A stretch of 64,000 nucleotides of DNA from Chamaelirium japonicum (lineage: Eukaryota > Streptophyta > Magnoliopsida > Liliales > Melanthiaceae): assembly GCA_947650365.1 (NCBI GenBank), contig CANTAL010000133.1, positions 682,001-746,000 of the forward strand. The letters run 5' to 3'. How positions within the stretch are numbered: position 1 is the first letter of the stretch; each line of letters opens with the position of its first letter. Below the pieces are notes generated by a model that made no database searches, was not told where the DNA came from, and worked only from the letters and a program-made list of their open reading frames with translations. The translations under genes and the position numbers were made by a program. Of the stretch, positions 38,642-52,934 are shown piece by piece.

Positions 38642-39915
38642 TTCATTCGTACAATCAATTCTAATTCATTCGCACAATCTATTCTAATTCATTTATACGA
38701 TCCATTCTAATTCATTAGCACGATCCATTCAAATTTATTCGTACGATCGATTCTAATTCATTCGTACGATCCATTCTAATTCATTCCCATGAATGTATCC
38801 ATTCTAATTCATACGTACGATCCATTCTAATTCATTCATACGATCCATTCTAACTCATTCGTACGATCCATTCTAATTCATTCGCACCATCCATTCTAAT
38901 TCATTCATACGATCCATTCTAATCCATTCGTACGATCCATTGTAATTCATTTGCACGATCCATTCTAATTCATTCATACGATCTAATCTAATTCATTCAT
39001 ACGATCCATTCTAATTCATTCGCACGAATGTATCCATTCTAATTCATTCGTACGATCCATTCTAAGTCATTCGCACAATCTATTCTAATTCATTCGTACG
39101 ATCCATTCTAATTCATTCGCACGATCCATTCTATTTCATTTGCACGATCCATTCAAATTCATTCATATAATCCATTCTAATCCTTTTGCATGAATGTATC
39201 CATTCTACTTCATTCGTACGATCCATTCTAATTCCTTCGTACGATCTATTCTAATTCCTTCGTACGATCTATTGTATTTCATTCGTATGATCCATTCTAA
39301 TTCCTTCGTACGATCCATTCATTCGTACGATCCATTCTAATTCATTCGCACAATCTATTCTAATTGATTCGTACGATCCATTCTAATTTATTCGTACGAT
39401 CCATTCTAATTCATTCGCATGAATGTATCAATTCTAATTCATTCGTACGATCCATTCATTCATATGATCCATTCTAATTCTTTCGCACAATCTATTCTAA
39501 TTCATTCGTACGATCCATTCTAATTCATTCATACAATCTATTCTAATTCATTAGCACGATCCATTCTAATTCATTCATACGATCCATTCTAATTCATACG
39601 ATCCATTCTAATTCATTCATACGATCCATTATATTTCATTTGTATGATCCGTTCTGATTCATTCGTACGATCCATTCGAATTCATTTATACGATCCATTC
39701 TAATTCATTCGCACAATCTATTCTAATTCATTCATACGATCCATTCTAATTCATTCGTACGATCCATTCTAATTCATTCATAAAATCCATTCTAATTCTT
39801 TCGCACGAATATATCCATTCTAATTCATTCGTACGATCCATTCTAATTCATTCGCACGATCCATTCTAATTCATTCATACAATCCATTCTAATTAATTCA
39901 TACGATCCATTGTAA
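38642..39915 (+). repeat. F block (1.27 kb)
   Basis: About 54 monomers. M3 elements lie near 38755-38850. Several partial monomers near 39310, 39450 and 39595 have lost a run of bases between CCATTC and CATTCG. Confidence 0.94.
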
Positions 39916-39930
39916 TTAGAATGGATCGTA
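39901..39930. other. 30-bp near-palindrome at an F-to-R switch
   Basis: The left arm TACGATCCATTGTAA and the right arm TTAGAATGGATCGTA are complementary except for one pair. The centre is TAATTA, as at 27056 and 37062. Confidence 0.85.
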
Positions 39931-39950
39931 CGAATAAGTAAGAATTGATC
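39916..39950 (-). repeat. R island (35 bp)
   Basis: One and a half R monomers, the second a GAATAAGTAAG (M1 type). It flips back at GATCTTACTC. Confidence 0.88.
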
Positions 39951-40080
39951 TTACTCATTAGCACAATCCATTCTAATTCATTCATATGATCCATTCTAAT
40001 TCATTCGCACAATCTATTCTAATTCATTTGTACGATCCTTTCTAATTCTTTCATATGATCCATTCTAATTCATTCCCATG
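39951..40080 (+). repeat. Short F block (130 bp)
   Basis: About five and a half monomers, ending in a CCCATGAATG 28-mer cut inside GAATGGATCG, a switch at the 28-mer dyad. Confidence 0.9.
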
Positions 40081-41777
40081 AATGGATCGTACGAATGAGT
40101 AAGAATGGATCATACGAATGAAATAGAATGGATCGTATGAATGAATTAGAATGGATCGTGCGAATGAATTAGAATGGATCGTACGAATGAGCAAGAATGG
40201 ATCGTATGAATGAAATATAATGGATCGTATGAATAAATTAGAATGGATCGTGCTAATGAATTAGAATGGATCGTATGAATGAATTATAATAGATTGTGCG
40301 AATGAATTAGAATTGATCGCACGAAAAAATTAGAATGGATCGTAAGAATGAATTAGAATGGATCGTGCGAATAAATTAGAATTGATTGTACAAATGAATT
40401 AGAATGGATCGTACGAATGAATTAGAATGGATCGTGCAAATGAATTAGAATGGATCGTACGAATAAATTAGAATGGATACATACGAAAGAATGGATCGTA
40501 CGAGTGAATTAGAATGAATCGTACGAAGGAATTAGAATGGATACATTCATGGGAATGAATTAGAATGGATCGTACGAAGGAATTAGAATGGATCATACGA
40601 AAGAAATAGAATGGATCGTACGAAGGAATTAGAATGGATCGTACGAAGGAATTATAATGGATCGTACGAAGGAATTAGAATTGATCGTACGAATGAATTA
40701 GAATGGATACATTCGTGCAAACGAATTGGAATGGATTGTATGAATGAATTAGAATGGATCGTGCAAATGAATTAGAATGGATCGTGCGAATGAATTAGAA
40801 TGGATAGTACGAATGAGTAAGAATGGATCGTACGTATGAATTAGAATGGATACATTCAGGGGAATGAATTAGAATGGATCGTACAAAGGAATTAGAATGG
40901 ATCATACAAATGAAATATAATGGATCGTACGAAGGAATTAGAATGGATCATGCGAATGAATTAGAATAGATCGTGCGAATGAATTAGAATGGATCATACG
41001 AATAAATTAGAATGGATCGTATGAATGAATTAGAATGGATCGTGCGAATGAATTAGAATGGATCGTATAAATGAATTCGAATGGATCGTACGAATGAATT
41101 AGAATAGAAACAATCGTGCGAATGAATTAGAATGGATCATACGAAGGAATTAGGGTGGATTGTACGAATGAATTAGAATGGATCGTATGAATGAATTAGA
41201 ATGGATCGTGCGAATGAATTAGAATGGATCGTACGAATGAATTAGAATGGATCGTACGAATGAATTAGAATGGATCGTGGGAATGAATTAGAATGGATCG
41301 TACGAATGAATTAGAATGGATACATTCATGCGAATGAATTAGAATGGATCGTACGAATGAGTAAGAATGGATCGTACGAATGAAATAGAATGGATCGTAT
41401 GAATGAATTAGAATGGATCGTGCTAATGATTTAGAATGGATCATACGAATGAATTAGAAGAGATTGTTCGAATGAATTAGAATGGATCGTACGAATGAAT
41501 TAGAATGGATCGTATGAACGAATTAGAATGGATCGTGCGAATGAATTAGAATGGATCGTATGACTGAATTAGAATGGATACATTCGTGCGACTGAATTAG
41601 AATGCATCATACGAATAAGTAAGAATGGATCGTACGAATGAAATAGAATGGATCGTACGAATGAATAAGAATGGATCGTGCTAATGAGTTAGAATGGATT
41701 GTACGAATGAATTAGAATAGATTGTCTGAATGAATATATTTCGTGCGAATGAATTAGCATGGATCGTATGAATGAAT

Positions 41778-41947
41778 TAGAATGGATCGTATGAATGAAT
41801 TCGAATGGATCGTACGAATGAATTAGAATGGATACATCGTCCGAATGAATTAGAATGGATCATACGAAGGAATTAGGGTGGATCGTACGTATGAATTAGA
41901 ATGGATACATTCGTGCGAAAGAATTATAATGGATTGTATGAATGAAT
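41778..41947 (-). repeat. M2 module, one base short (170 bp)
   Basis: The usual seven-monomer order. The first 28-mer reads GATACATCGTCCG, with one T lost. The copy at 45079-45248 has the same loss, so it predates the 3.3-kb duplication. Confidence 0.85.
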
Positions 41948-42090
41948 TAGAATGGATCGTATGAATGAATTAGAATGGATCGTGCGAATGAATTAGAATG
42001 GATCGTACGAATGAATTAGAATGGATCGTATGAATGAATTAGAATGGATCGTGCGAATGAATCAGAATGGATCGTACGAATGAATTAGAA

Positions 42091-42256
42091 TAGAGCGGAT
42101 ACATTCGTGTGAATGAATTAGAATGGATCGTACGAATGAGTAAGAATGGATCGTACGAATGAAATAGAATGGATCGTACGAATGAATTAGAATGGATCGT
42201 GCTAATGAATTAGAATGGATCGTACGAATGAATTTGAATAGGTTGTGCGAATGAAT
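42091..42256 (-). repeat. M1 module (166 bp)
   Basis: The order is 28-mer, GAGTAAG, GAAATAG, plain, GTGCTAATG, plain, AGGTTGTGCG. Before it stands a five-base oddity, TAGAATAGAGCGG. The copy at 45392-45557 is the same. Confidence 0.85.
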
Positions 42257-42887
42257 TAGAATGGATCGTACGAATGAATTAGAATTGATACATTCGTGCG
42301 AATGAATTAGAATGGATCGTATGAATGAATTAGAATGGATCATATGAATGAATTAGAATGGATCGTGCGAATGAATTAGAATGGATCGTACGAATGAATT
42401 AGAATGGATACATTCGTGCGAACGAATTAGAATGGATCGTACGAATCAGTAAGAATGGATCGTACGAATGAAATAGAATGGATTGTACGAATGAGTAAGA
42501 ATGGATCATACGAATAAAATAGAATGGATCATACGAATGAATTAGAATGGATCGTGCGAATGAATTAGAATGGATCGTACGAATGAATTAGAATTGATAC
42601 ATTCGTGCGAATGAATTAGAATGGATCGTATGAATGAATTAGAATGGATCATATGAATGAATTAGAATGGATCGTGCGAATGAATTAGAATGGATCGTAC
42701 GAATGAATTAGAATGGATACATTCGTGCGAACGAATTAGAATGGATCGTACGAATCAGTAAGAATGGATCGTACGAATGAAATAGAATAGATTGTACGAA
42801 TGAGTAAGAATGGATCATACGAATAAAATAGAATGGATCATACGAATGAATTAGAATGGATCGTGCGAATGAATTAGAATGGATCGT
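42245..42887 (-). repeat. Nested 309-bp tandem duplication
   Basis: Bases 42245-42578 match 42554-42887 at an offset of 309 (eleven 23-mers plus two 28-mers). I saw one difference (GGATTG against AGATTG near 42481/42790). Both copies carry GCGAACGAATTAG and GAATCAGTAAG. The same pair with the same difference recurs at 45546-46188, so it is older than the 3.3-kb duplication. Confidence 0.93.
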
Positions 42888-43713
42888 GCGAATGAATTAG
42901 ATTGGATCGTGCGAATGAATTAGAATGGATCGTACGAATGAATTAGAATGAATACATTCGTGCGAATGAATTAGTACGGATCGTATGAATGAATTAGACT
43001 GGATCGTATAAATGAATTCGAGTAGATCGTACGTATGAATTAGAATGAATCGTACGAATGAATTAGAATGGATCGTATGAATGAATTAGAATGGATCGTG
43101 CGAATGAAATAGAATGGATCGTACGAATGAATTATAATGGATACATTCGTGCAAAAGAATTAGAATGGATTGTATGAATGAATTAGAATGGATCGTACGA
43201 ATGAATTAGAATGGATCGTATAAATGAATTAGAAAGGATCGTGCGAAGGAATTAGATTGGATAGTATGAATGAATTAGAATGGATACATTCGTGCGAATG
43301 AATTAGAATGGATCGTACGAATGAGTAAGAATGGATCGTATGAATGAAATAGAATGGATCGTACGAATGAATTAGAATGGATCGTACGAATGAATATGAT
43401 TGGATCGTGCGAATGAATTAGATTGGATCGTACGAATGAGTAAGAATGGATCGTACGAATGAAATAGAATGGATCGTATGAATGAATTAGAATGGATTAT
43501 ACGAATGAAATAGAATGGATCGTGTGAATGAATTAGAATGGATCGTATAAATTAGAATAGATCGTATGAATGAATTAGAATGGATCGAACGAATGAATTA
43601 GAATGGATCGTATGAATGAATTAGAATGGACCGTATGAATGAATAAGAATGGATCGTGCGAATGAATTAGAATGGATCATACGAATGAATTAGAATGGAT
43701 CGTATGAATAAAT

Positions 43714-43879
43714 TAGAATGGATACATTCGTGCGAATGAATTAGAATGGATCGTACGAATGAGTAAGAATGTATCGTACGAATGAAATAGAATGGATCGT
43801 ACGAATGAATTAGAATAGATCGTGCTAATGAATTAGAATGGATCGTACGAATGAATTAGAATAGATTGTGCGAATGAAT
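43714..43879 (-). repeat. M1 module (166 bp)
   Basis: Full-length M1 with GAATGTATCG in its third position. The second 3.3-kb copy has it at 47015-47180. Another M1 follows at about 43972-44137. Confidence 0.85.
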
Positions 43880-44178
43880 TAGAATGGATCGTACGAATGA
43901 ATTAGAATGGATCGTATGAATGAATTAGAATGGTTCATGCGAATGAATTAGAATGGATTGTACGAATGAATTAGAATGGATTCATTCGTGCGAATGAATT
44001 AGAATGTATCGTACGAATGAGTTAGAATAGATTATACGAATGAAATAGAATGGATCGTACGAATGAATTAGAATGGATCATGCTAATGAATTAGAATGGA
44101 TCGTACGAATGAATTAGAATAGATTGTGCGAATGAATACATTCGTGCGAATGAATTAGAATGGATCGTATGAATGAAT

Positions 44179-44349
44179 TAGAATGGAATGTATGAATGAA
44201 TTCGAATGGATCGTACAAATGAATTAGAATGGATACATTCATGCGAATGAATTAGAATGGATCATACGAAGGAATTAGGGTGGATCGTACAAATGAATTA
44301 GAATGGATACATTCGTCCAAAAGAATTAGAATGGATTGTATGAATGAAT
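44179..44349 (-). repeat. M2 module (171 bp)
   Basis: Contains TTCGAATGG, a 28-mer with CATTCATGCG, AAGGAATTAGGGTGG and a 28-mer with GTCCAAAAG. It is repeated at 47480-47650 in the second copy. Confidence 0.85.
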
Positions 44350-44771
44350 TAAAATGGATCGTATGAATGAATTAGAATGGATCGTGCGAATGAATTAGAA
44401 TGGATCGTACGAATGAATTAGAAAGGATTGTATGAATGAATTAGAATGGATCGTGCGAATGAATTAGAATGGATCGTACGAATGAATTAGAATAGAATGG
44501 ATACATTCGTGCGAATGAATTAGAATGGATCGTACGAATAGGTAAGAATGGATCGTACGAATGAAATAGAATGGATCGTACGAATGAATTAGAATGGATC
44601 ATGCTAATGAATTAGAATGGATCGTACGAATGAATTAGAATAGATTGTGCGAATGAATTAGAATGGATCGTAAGAACGAATTAGAATGGATACATTCGTG
44701 CGAATGAATTAGAATGGATCAAATGAATGAATTAGAATGGATCGTATGAATGAATTAGGATGGATCGTGCG

Positions 44772-47700
44772 AATGAATTAGAATGGATCGTACGAATGAA
44801 TTAGAATGGATCGTATGAACGAATTAGAATGGATCGTGCGAATGAATTAGAATGGATCGTATGACTGAATTAGAATGGATACATTCGTGCGACTGAATTA
44901 GAATGCATCATACGAATAAGTAAGAATGGATCGTACGAATGAAATAGAATGGATCGTACGAATGAATAAGAATGGATCGTGCTAATGAGTTAGAATGGAT
45001 TGTACGAATGAATTAGAATAGATTGTCTGAATGAATATATTTCGTGCGAATGAATTAGCATGGATCGTATGAATGAATTAGAATGGATCGTATGAATGAA
45101 TTCGAATGGATCGTACGAATGAATTAGAATGGATACATCGTCCGAATGAATTAGAATGGATCATACGAAGGAATTAGGGTGGATCGTACGAATGAATTAG
45201 AATGGATACATTCGTGCGAAAGAATTATAATGGATTGTATGAATGAATTAGAATGGATCGTATGAATGAATTAGAATGGATCGTGCGAATGAATTAGAAT
45301 GGATCGTACGAATGAATTAGAATGGATCGTATGAATGAATTAGAATGGATCGTGCGAATGAATCAGAATGGATCGTACGAATGAATTAGAATAGAGCGGA
45401 TACATTCGTGTGAATGAATTAGAATGGATCGTACGAATGAGTAAGAATGGATCGTACGAATGAAATAGAATGGATCGTACGAATGAATTAGAATGGATCG
45501 TGCTAATGAATTAGAATGGATCGTACGAATGAATTTGAATAGGTTGTGCGAATGAATTAGAATGGATCGTACGAATGAATTAGAATTGATACATTCGTGC
45601 GAATGAATTAGAATGGATCGTATGAATGAATTAGAATGGATCATATGAATGAATTAGAATGGATCGTGCGAATGAATTAGAATGGATCGTACGAATGAAT
45701 TAGAATGGATACATTCGTGCGAACGAATTAGAATGGATCGTACGAATCAGTAAGAATGGATCGTACGAATGAAATAGAATGGATTGTACGAATGAGTAAG
45801 AATGGATCATACGAATAAAATAGAATGGATCATACGAATGAATTAGAATGGATCGTGCGAATGAATTAGAATGGATCGTACGAATGAATTAGAATTGATA
45901 CATTCGTGCGAATGAATTAGAATGGATCGTATGAATGAATTAGAATGGATCATATGAATGAATTAGAATGGATCGTGCGAATGAATTAGAATGGATCGTA
46001 CGAATGAATTAGAATGGATACATTCGTGCGAACGAATTAGAATGGATCGTACGAATCAGTAAGAATGGATCGTACGAATGAAATAGAATAGATTGTACGA
46101 ATGAGTAAGAATGGATCATACGAATAAAATAGAATGGATCATACGAATGAATTAGAATGGATCGTGCGAATGAATTAGAATGGATCGTGCGAATGAATTA
46201 GATTGGATCGTGCGAATGAATTAGAATGGATCGTACGAATGAATTAGAATGAATACATTCGTGCGAATGAATTAGTACGGATCGTATGAATGAATTAGAC
46301 TGGATCGTATAAATGAATTCGAGTAGATCGTACGTATGAATTAGAATGGATCGTACGAATGAATTAGAATGGATCGTATGAATGAATTAGAATGGATCGT
46401 GCGAATGAAATAGAATGGATCGTACGAATGAATTATAATGGATACATTCGTGCAAAAGAATTAGAATGGATTGTATGAATGAATTAGAATGGATCGTACG
46501 AATGAATTAGAATGGATCGTATAAATGAATTAGAAAGGATCGTGCGAAGGAATTAGATTGGATAGTATGAATGAATTAGAATGGATACATTCGTGCGAAT
46601 GAATTAGAATGGATCGTACGAATGAGTAAGAATGGATCGTATGAATGAAATAGAATGGATCGTACGAATGAATTAGAATGGATCGTACGAATGAATATGA
46701 TTGGATCGTGCGAATGAATTAGATTGGATCGTACGAATGAGTAAGAATGGATCGTACGAATGAAATAGAATGGATCGTATGAATGAATTAGAATGGATTA
46801 TACGAATGAAATAGAATGGATCGTGTGAATGAATTAGAATGGATCGTATAAATTAGAATAGATCGTATGAATGAATTAGAATGGATCGAACGAATGAATT
46901 AGAATGGATCGTATGAATGAATTAGAATGGACCGTATGAATGAATAAGAATGGATCGTGCGAATGAATTAGAATGGATCATACGAATGAATTAGAATGGA
47001 TCGTATGAATAAATTAGAATGGATACATTCGTGCGAATGAATTAGAATGGATCGTACGAATGAGTAAGAATGTATCGTACGAATGAAATAGAATGGATCG
47101 TACGAATGAATTAGAATAGATCGTGCTAATGAATTAGAATGGATCGTACGAATGAATTAGAATAGATTGTGCGAATGAATTAGAATGGATCGTACGAATG
47201 AATTAGAATGGATCGTATGAATGAATTAGAATGGTTCATGCGAATGAATTAGAATGGATTGTACGAATGAATTAGAATGGATTCATTCGTGCGAATGAAT
47301 TAGAATGTATCGTACGAATGAGTTAGAATAGATTATACGAATGAAATAGAATGGATCGTACGAATGAATTAGAATGGATCATGCTAATGAATTAGAATGG
47401 ATCGTACGAATGAATTAGAATAGATTGTGCGAATGAATACATTCGTGCGAATGAATTAGAATGGATCGTATGAATGAATTAGAATGGAATGTATGAATGA
47501 ATTCGAATGGATCGTACAAATGAATTAGAATGGATACATTCATGCGAATGAATTAGAATGGATCATACGAAGGAATTAGGGTGGATCGTACAAATGAATT
47601 AGAATGGATACATTCGTCCAAAAGAATTAGAATGGATTGTATGAATGAATTAAAATGGATCGTATGAATGAATTAGAATGGATCGTGCGAATGAATTAGA

Positions 47701-48112
47701 ATGGATCGTACGAATGAATTAGAAAGGATTGTATGAATGAATTAGAATGGATCGTGCGAATGAATTAGAATGGATCGTACGAATGAATTAGAATAGAATG
47801 GATACATTCGTGCGAATGAATTAGAATGGATCGTACGAATAGGTAAGAATGGATCGTACGAATGAAATAGAATGGATCGTACGAATGAATTAGAATGGAT
47901 CATGCTAATGAATTAGAATGGATCGTACGAATGAATTAGAATAGATTGTGCGAATGAATTAGAATGGATCGTAAGAACGAATTAGAATGGATACATTCGT
48001 GCGAATGAATTAGAATGGATCAAATGAATGAATTAGAATGGATCGTATGAATGAATTAGGATGGATCGTGCGAATGAATTAGAATGGATCGTACGAATGA
48101 ATTAGAATGGAT
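44772..48112 (-). repeat. 3301-bp segmental duplication, copy 2
   Basis: Follows copy 1 directly and extends about 41 bases past one full period, to 48112, where GGATACATTCG replaces GGATCGTATG. This head-to-tail join is what unequal exchange within the array would leave. Two differences in 3341 compared bases imply a very young event or an assembly duplication. Confidence 0.95.
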
Positions 48113-50322
48113 ACATTCGTGCGAATGAATTAGAATGGATCGAACGAATCAAAAAGAATAGATCGTACGAAAGAAATAGAATGGATCGTACTAATGAATT
48201 AGAATGGATCGTGCTAATGAATTAGAATGGATCATATGAATGAATTAGAATGGATCGTGCGAATGAATTAGAATGGATAGTATGAATGAATTAGAATGGA
48301 TCGTACAAATGAATTAGAATGGATACATTCGTACGAATGAATTAGATTAGATCGTACGAATGAGTAAGAATGGATCGTTCAAATGAAATAGAATGGATCG
48401 TACGAATGAATTGGAATGGATCGTGTTAATGAATTAAAATGGATCGTACGAATGAATTAGAATAGGTTGTGCGAATGAATTAGAATGGATCGTAGGAATG
48501 AATTAGAATGGATACATTCGTGCGAATGAATTAGAATGGATCGTATGAATGAATTAGAATAGATCGTATGAATGAATTAGAATGGATCGTGCGAATGAAT
48601 TAGAATGGATCGTACGAATGAATTAGAATGGATACATTCGTGCGAATGAATTAGAATGGATCGAACGAATTAGTAAGAATAGATCGTACGAAAGAAATAG
48701 AATGGATCGTACGAATGAATTAGAATGGATCGTGCTAATGAATTAGAATGGATCGTACAAATGAATTAGAATAGATTGTGCGAATGAATTAGAATGGATC
48801 ATACGAATGAATTAAAATGGATCGTATGAATGAATTAGAATGGATCGTGCGAATGAATTAGAATGGATCGTACGAATGAATTATAATGGATACAATCGTG
48901 TGAATGAATTAGAATGGATCGTATGAATGAAATAGAGTGGATCGTATGAATGAATTAGAATGGATCGTACGAATGAATTAGAATAGATTGTGCGAATGAA
49001 TTAGAATGGATCGTACGAATGAATTAGAATGGATCGTATGAATGAATTAGAATGGATCGTGTGAATGAATTAGAATGGATCGTACGAATAAATTATTATG
49101 GATACATTCGTGCGAATGAATTAGAATGGATCGTTCGAATGAGTAAGAATGGATCGTACGGATGAAATAGAATGGATCGTATGAATGAATTAGAATGGAT
49201 CGTACGAATGAATTAGAATGGATCGTATGAATGAATTAGAATGGATCGTGCGAATGAATTAAAATGGATACATTCGTGCGAATGAATTAGAATGGATCGT
49301 ATGAATGAGTAAGAATGGATTGTACGAATGAAATAGAATGGATCGTATGAATGAATTAGAATGGATCGTGCGAATGAATTAGAAGGGATCGTACGAATGA
49401 ATTAGAATGGATACATTCGTGCAAAAGAATTAGAATGGATTGTATGAATGAATTAGAATGGACCGTACGAATGAATTAGAATGGATCGTATGAATGAATT
49501 AGAATGGATTCGTGCGAATGAATTAGAATAGATCGTACGAATGAATTAGAATGGATACATTCGTGCGAATGAATTAGAATGGATCGTACGAATGAGTAAG
49601 AATGGATCGTACGAATGAAATAGATTGGATCGTACGAATGAATTAGAATGGATCGTACGAATGAATATGATTGGATTGTGCGAATGAATTAGATTGGATC
49701 GTACGAATGGGTAAGAATGGATCGTACGAATGAAATAGAACGGATCGTATGAATGAATTAGAATGGATCATACGAATAAAATAGAATGGATCGTATGAAT
49801 GAATTAGAATGGATCGTATAAATGAATTAGAATGGATCGTGCTAATGAATTAGAATGGAACGTACGAATGAATTAGAATGGATTATACAAATGAATTAGA
49901 ATGGATCGTATGAATGAATTAGAATGGATCGTGCGAATGAATTAGATGGGATCGTACGAATAAATTAGAATGGGTACATTCGTGCGAATGAATTAGAATG
50001 GATCGTACGAATGAGTAAGAATGGATCATACGAATGAAATAGAATGGATCGTACGAATGAATTAGAATGGATTGTGCGAATGAATTAGATTGGATCGTGC
50101 GAATGAATTAGAATGGATCGTACAAATGAATTAGAATGGATACATTCGTGCGAATGAATTAGAATGGAAATATTCATGCGAATGAATTAGAATGGATCGT
50201 GCAAATGAATTAGAATGGATCGTAGGAATGAATTAGAATGGATCGTATGATTGAATTAGAATGGATCGCACGAATGAATTAGAATGGATACATTCGTGCG
50301 AAAGAATTAGAATGGATCGTGC

Positions 50323-52934
50323 TAATTCATTCATACGATCCATTCTAATTCATTCGTATGATCAATTCTAATTCATTCGCACAATCTATTCTAATTCATT
50401 CGTACGATCCATTCTAATTCATTTGCACGATCGATTCTAATTCATTTGCACAATCCATTCTAATTCATTCATACAATCCATTCTAATTCTTTCGCACGAA
50501 TGTTTCCATTCTATTTCATTCGTACGATCCACCCTAATTCCTTCGTATGATCCATTCTAATTCAATCGAACGATCCATTCTAATTCATTAGCACGATCCA
50601 TTCTATTTCATTCGCATGAATGTATCCATTCTAATTCATCGTACGATCCATTCTAATTCATTCGCACAAATGTATCCATTCTAATTCATTCGTACGATCC
50701 ATTCTAATTCATTCGCACGATCCATTCTAATTCATTCGTACGATCCATTCAAATTCATTCGTACGATCCATTCTAATTCATTCGTATGATCCATTCTAAT
50801 TCATTCATACGATCCATTCTAATTCATTCATACAATACTTTCTAATTCTTTCGCACGAATGTATCCATTCTAATTCCTTTGTACGATCCATTCTAATTCA
50901 TTCATATGATCTATTCTAATTTATTCATACGATCCATTCTAATTCATTCATACAATCCATTCTATTTCTTTCGCACGAATATATCTATTCTAATTCATTT
51001 GTACGATTCACCCTAATTCCTTCGTATGATCCATTCTAATTCATTCGCACGAATGTATCCATTCTAATTCATTCGTACGATCCATTCAAATTCATTCATA
51101 TGATACATTCTAATTCATTCGCACGATCCATTCTAATTCATTCATACGATCCATTCTAATTCATTAGTACGATCCATTATAATTCATTTGCATGATCCAT
51201 TCTAATTCATTCGCACGATCCATTCTAATTCATTCGTACGATCCATTCTAATTCATTCATACGATCCATTCTATTTCATTCGTATGATCCATTCTTACTT
51301 ATTCATACGATCCATTCTTACTCATTCGCACGATCCATTCTAATTTATTCGCACGATCCATTCTAATTCATTCGTACAATCCATTCTATTTTATTCGTAC
51401 GATCCATTCTAATTCATTCGCATGAATGTATCCGTTCTAATTCATTCGTACGATCCATTCTAATTCATTCTTACGATCCATTCTACTTCATTCATACGAT
51501 CCATTCTAATTCATTCGTACGATCCATTCAAATTCATTCATACAATCCACTCTAATTCTTTCGCAAGAATGTATCCATTCTAATTCATTCGTACGATCCA
51601 TTCTAATTCATTCGCACGATCCATTCTAATTCATTCATACGATCCATTCTAATTCATTTATACAATCCATTCTAATTCTTTCGCACGAATGTATCCATTC
51701 TAATTCATTCGTACGATCCATTCTAATTCATTCGCACGATCCAATCTAATTCATTCGCATGATCCATTCTAATTCATTCGCACGAATGTATCCAGTCTAT
51801 TCTAATTCATTCGTACGATCCATTCTAATTCATTCGTACGAATGTATCCATTCTATTCTAATTCATTCGTACGATCCATTCTAATTCATTCGCACGATCC
51901 ATTCTAGTTCATTCGTACGATCCATTCTAATTCATTCGTACGATCCATTCTAATTCATTCGCACGATCCATTCTAATTCATTCATACGGTCCATTCTAAT
52001 TCATTCATACAATCCATTCTAATTCTTTTGCACTAATGTATCCAATCTAATTCATTCGTACGATCCACCCTAATTCCATTGTATGATCCGTTCTAATTCA
52101 TTCGCACGAATGTATCCATTCTAATTTATTCGTACGATCCATTCGAATTCTTTTATACGATCCATTCTAATTCATTCATATGATCCATTCTAATTTATTC
52201 GCACAATCTATTCTAATTTATTCGTACGATCCATTCTAATTCATTAGCACGATCCATTCTAATTCATTCGTACGATCCATTCTATTTCATTCGTATGATC
52301 CATTCTTACTCATTCATACGATCCATTCTAATTCATTCGCACGAATGTATCCATTCTAATTCATTCGTACGATCCATTCTAATTCATTCGCACGATCCAT
52401 TCAAATTCATTCATACGATCCATTCTTATTCATTCGTATGATTCATTGTAATTCATTCACACGATCCATTCTAAATCATTCATACGATCCATTCTAATTT
52501 ATTCATACAATCCATTCTAATTCTTTCACACGAATGTATCCATTCTAATTCATTCGTATGATCTACCCTAATTTCTTCGTATGATCCATTCTAATTCATT
52601 CGCATGAATGTATCCATTCTAATTCATTCGTACGTCCATTCTAATTCATTCATACGATCCATTCTAATTCATTTGCACGATCCATTCTAATTCATTCGTA
52701 CGATTCATTCTAATTCATTCGTACGATCCATTCTAATTCATTCCCATGATCCATTCTAATTCATTCGCACATTCCATTCTAATTCCTTCGTACGATCTAT
52801 TCTATTTCATTCGTATGATCCATTCTAATTCCTTCGTACGATCCATTCTAATTCATTCCCATGAATGTATCCATTCTAATTCATACATACGATCCAATCT
52901 TACTCATTCGTACGATCCATTCTAATTCCTACGA
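50323..52934 (+). repeat. 23/28-bp satellite, F block (2612 bp)
   Basis: About 110 monomers. Module M1 is at 52193-52358, six monomers follow, then M2 at 52497. It exits on CGATCG. It is 276 bp (exactly twelve monomers) shorter than its partner block at 54422. Confidence 0.95.
52193..52666 (+). repeat. M1, six monomers, M2
   Basis: M1 at 52193-52358 (166 bp), six 23-mers (CGTACG, CGCACG, CATACG, repeated in the same sense), then M2 at 52497-52666. M2 has lost one base in CGTACGTCC. The same arrangement and spacing stand at 56591-57064. Confidence 0.87.

Larger units (their letters stand above)
41471..44771 (-). repeat. 3301-bp segmental duplication, copy 1
   Basis: Every base I compared matches the sequence 3301 bases to the right, from about 41471 to 44811, except two substitutions: T/A near 41890/45191 and A/G near 43048/46349. 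Rare marks shared by both copies include TGACTGAATTAG, a TATATTTCGTGCG 28-mer, GATACATCGTCCG and TAGAGCGGATAC. The left edge falls inside a monomer (GGATCGTGCG against AGATTGTTCG). Confidence 0.96.
40081..50322 (-). repeat. 23/28-bp satellite, longest R block (10.2 kb)
   Basis: Over 420 monomers in one orientation, with no strand switch. It holds the 3301-bp tandem duplication (41471-48112). To its left, M3-type GAAGGAATTAG runs dominate (40510-40690). To its right, M1-type runs repeat at intervals of roughly 350-500 bp (48100-49700). Monomers here stay closer to the consensus than in most blocks, as expected of the most recently homogenised part. Confidence 0.97.

Noticed and set aside
42062..42343. 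Open frame of 93 codons on the minus strand, identical at 45363-45644
   Set aside because: The peptide is a periodic reading of the repeat (HSNSF, RSILIHS). A pure 23-mer tandem has TAA in each frame every 69 bp. The frame stays open only through 28-mers and through CTATTTC or CTTACTC monomers that lack the TAA. The second occurrence is just the 3301-bp duplicate. There is no start context, domain or codon bias.
41470..48112. Long interspersed transposon copies as the cause of the 3301-bp repeat
   Set aside because: The repeated segment consists only of satellite monomers in phase. It has no terminal repeats, coding region or target-site duplication.
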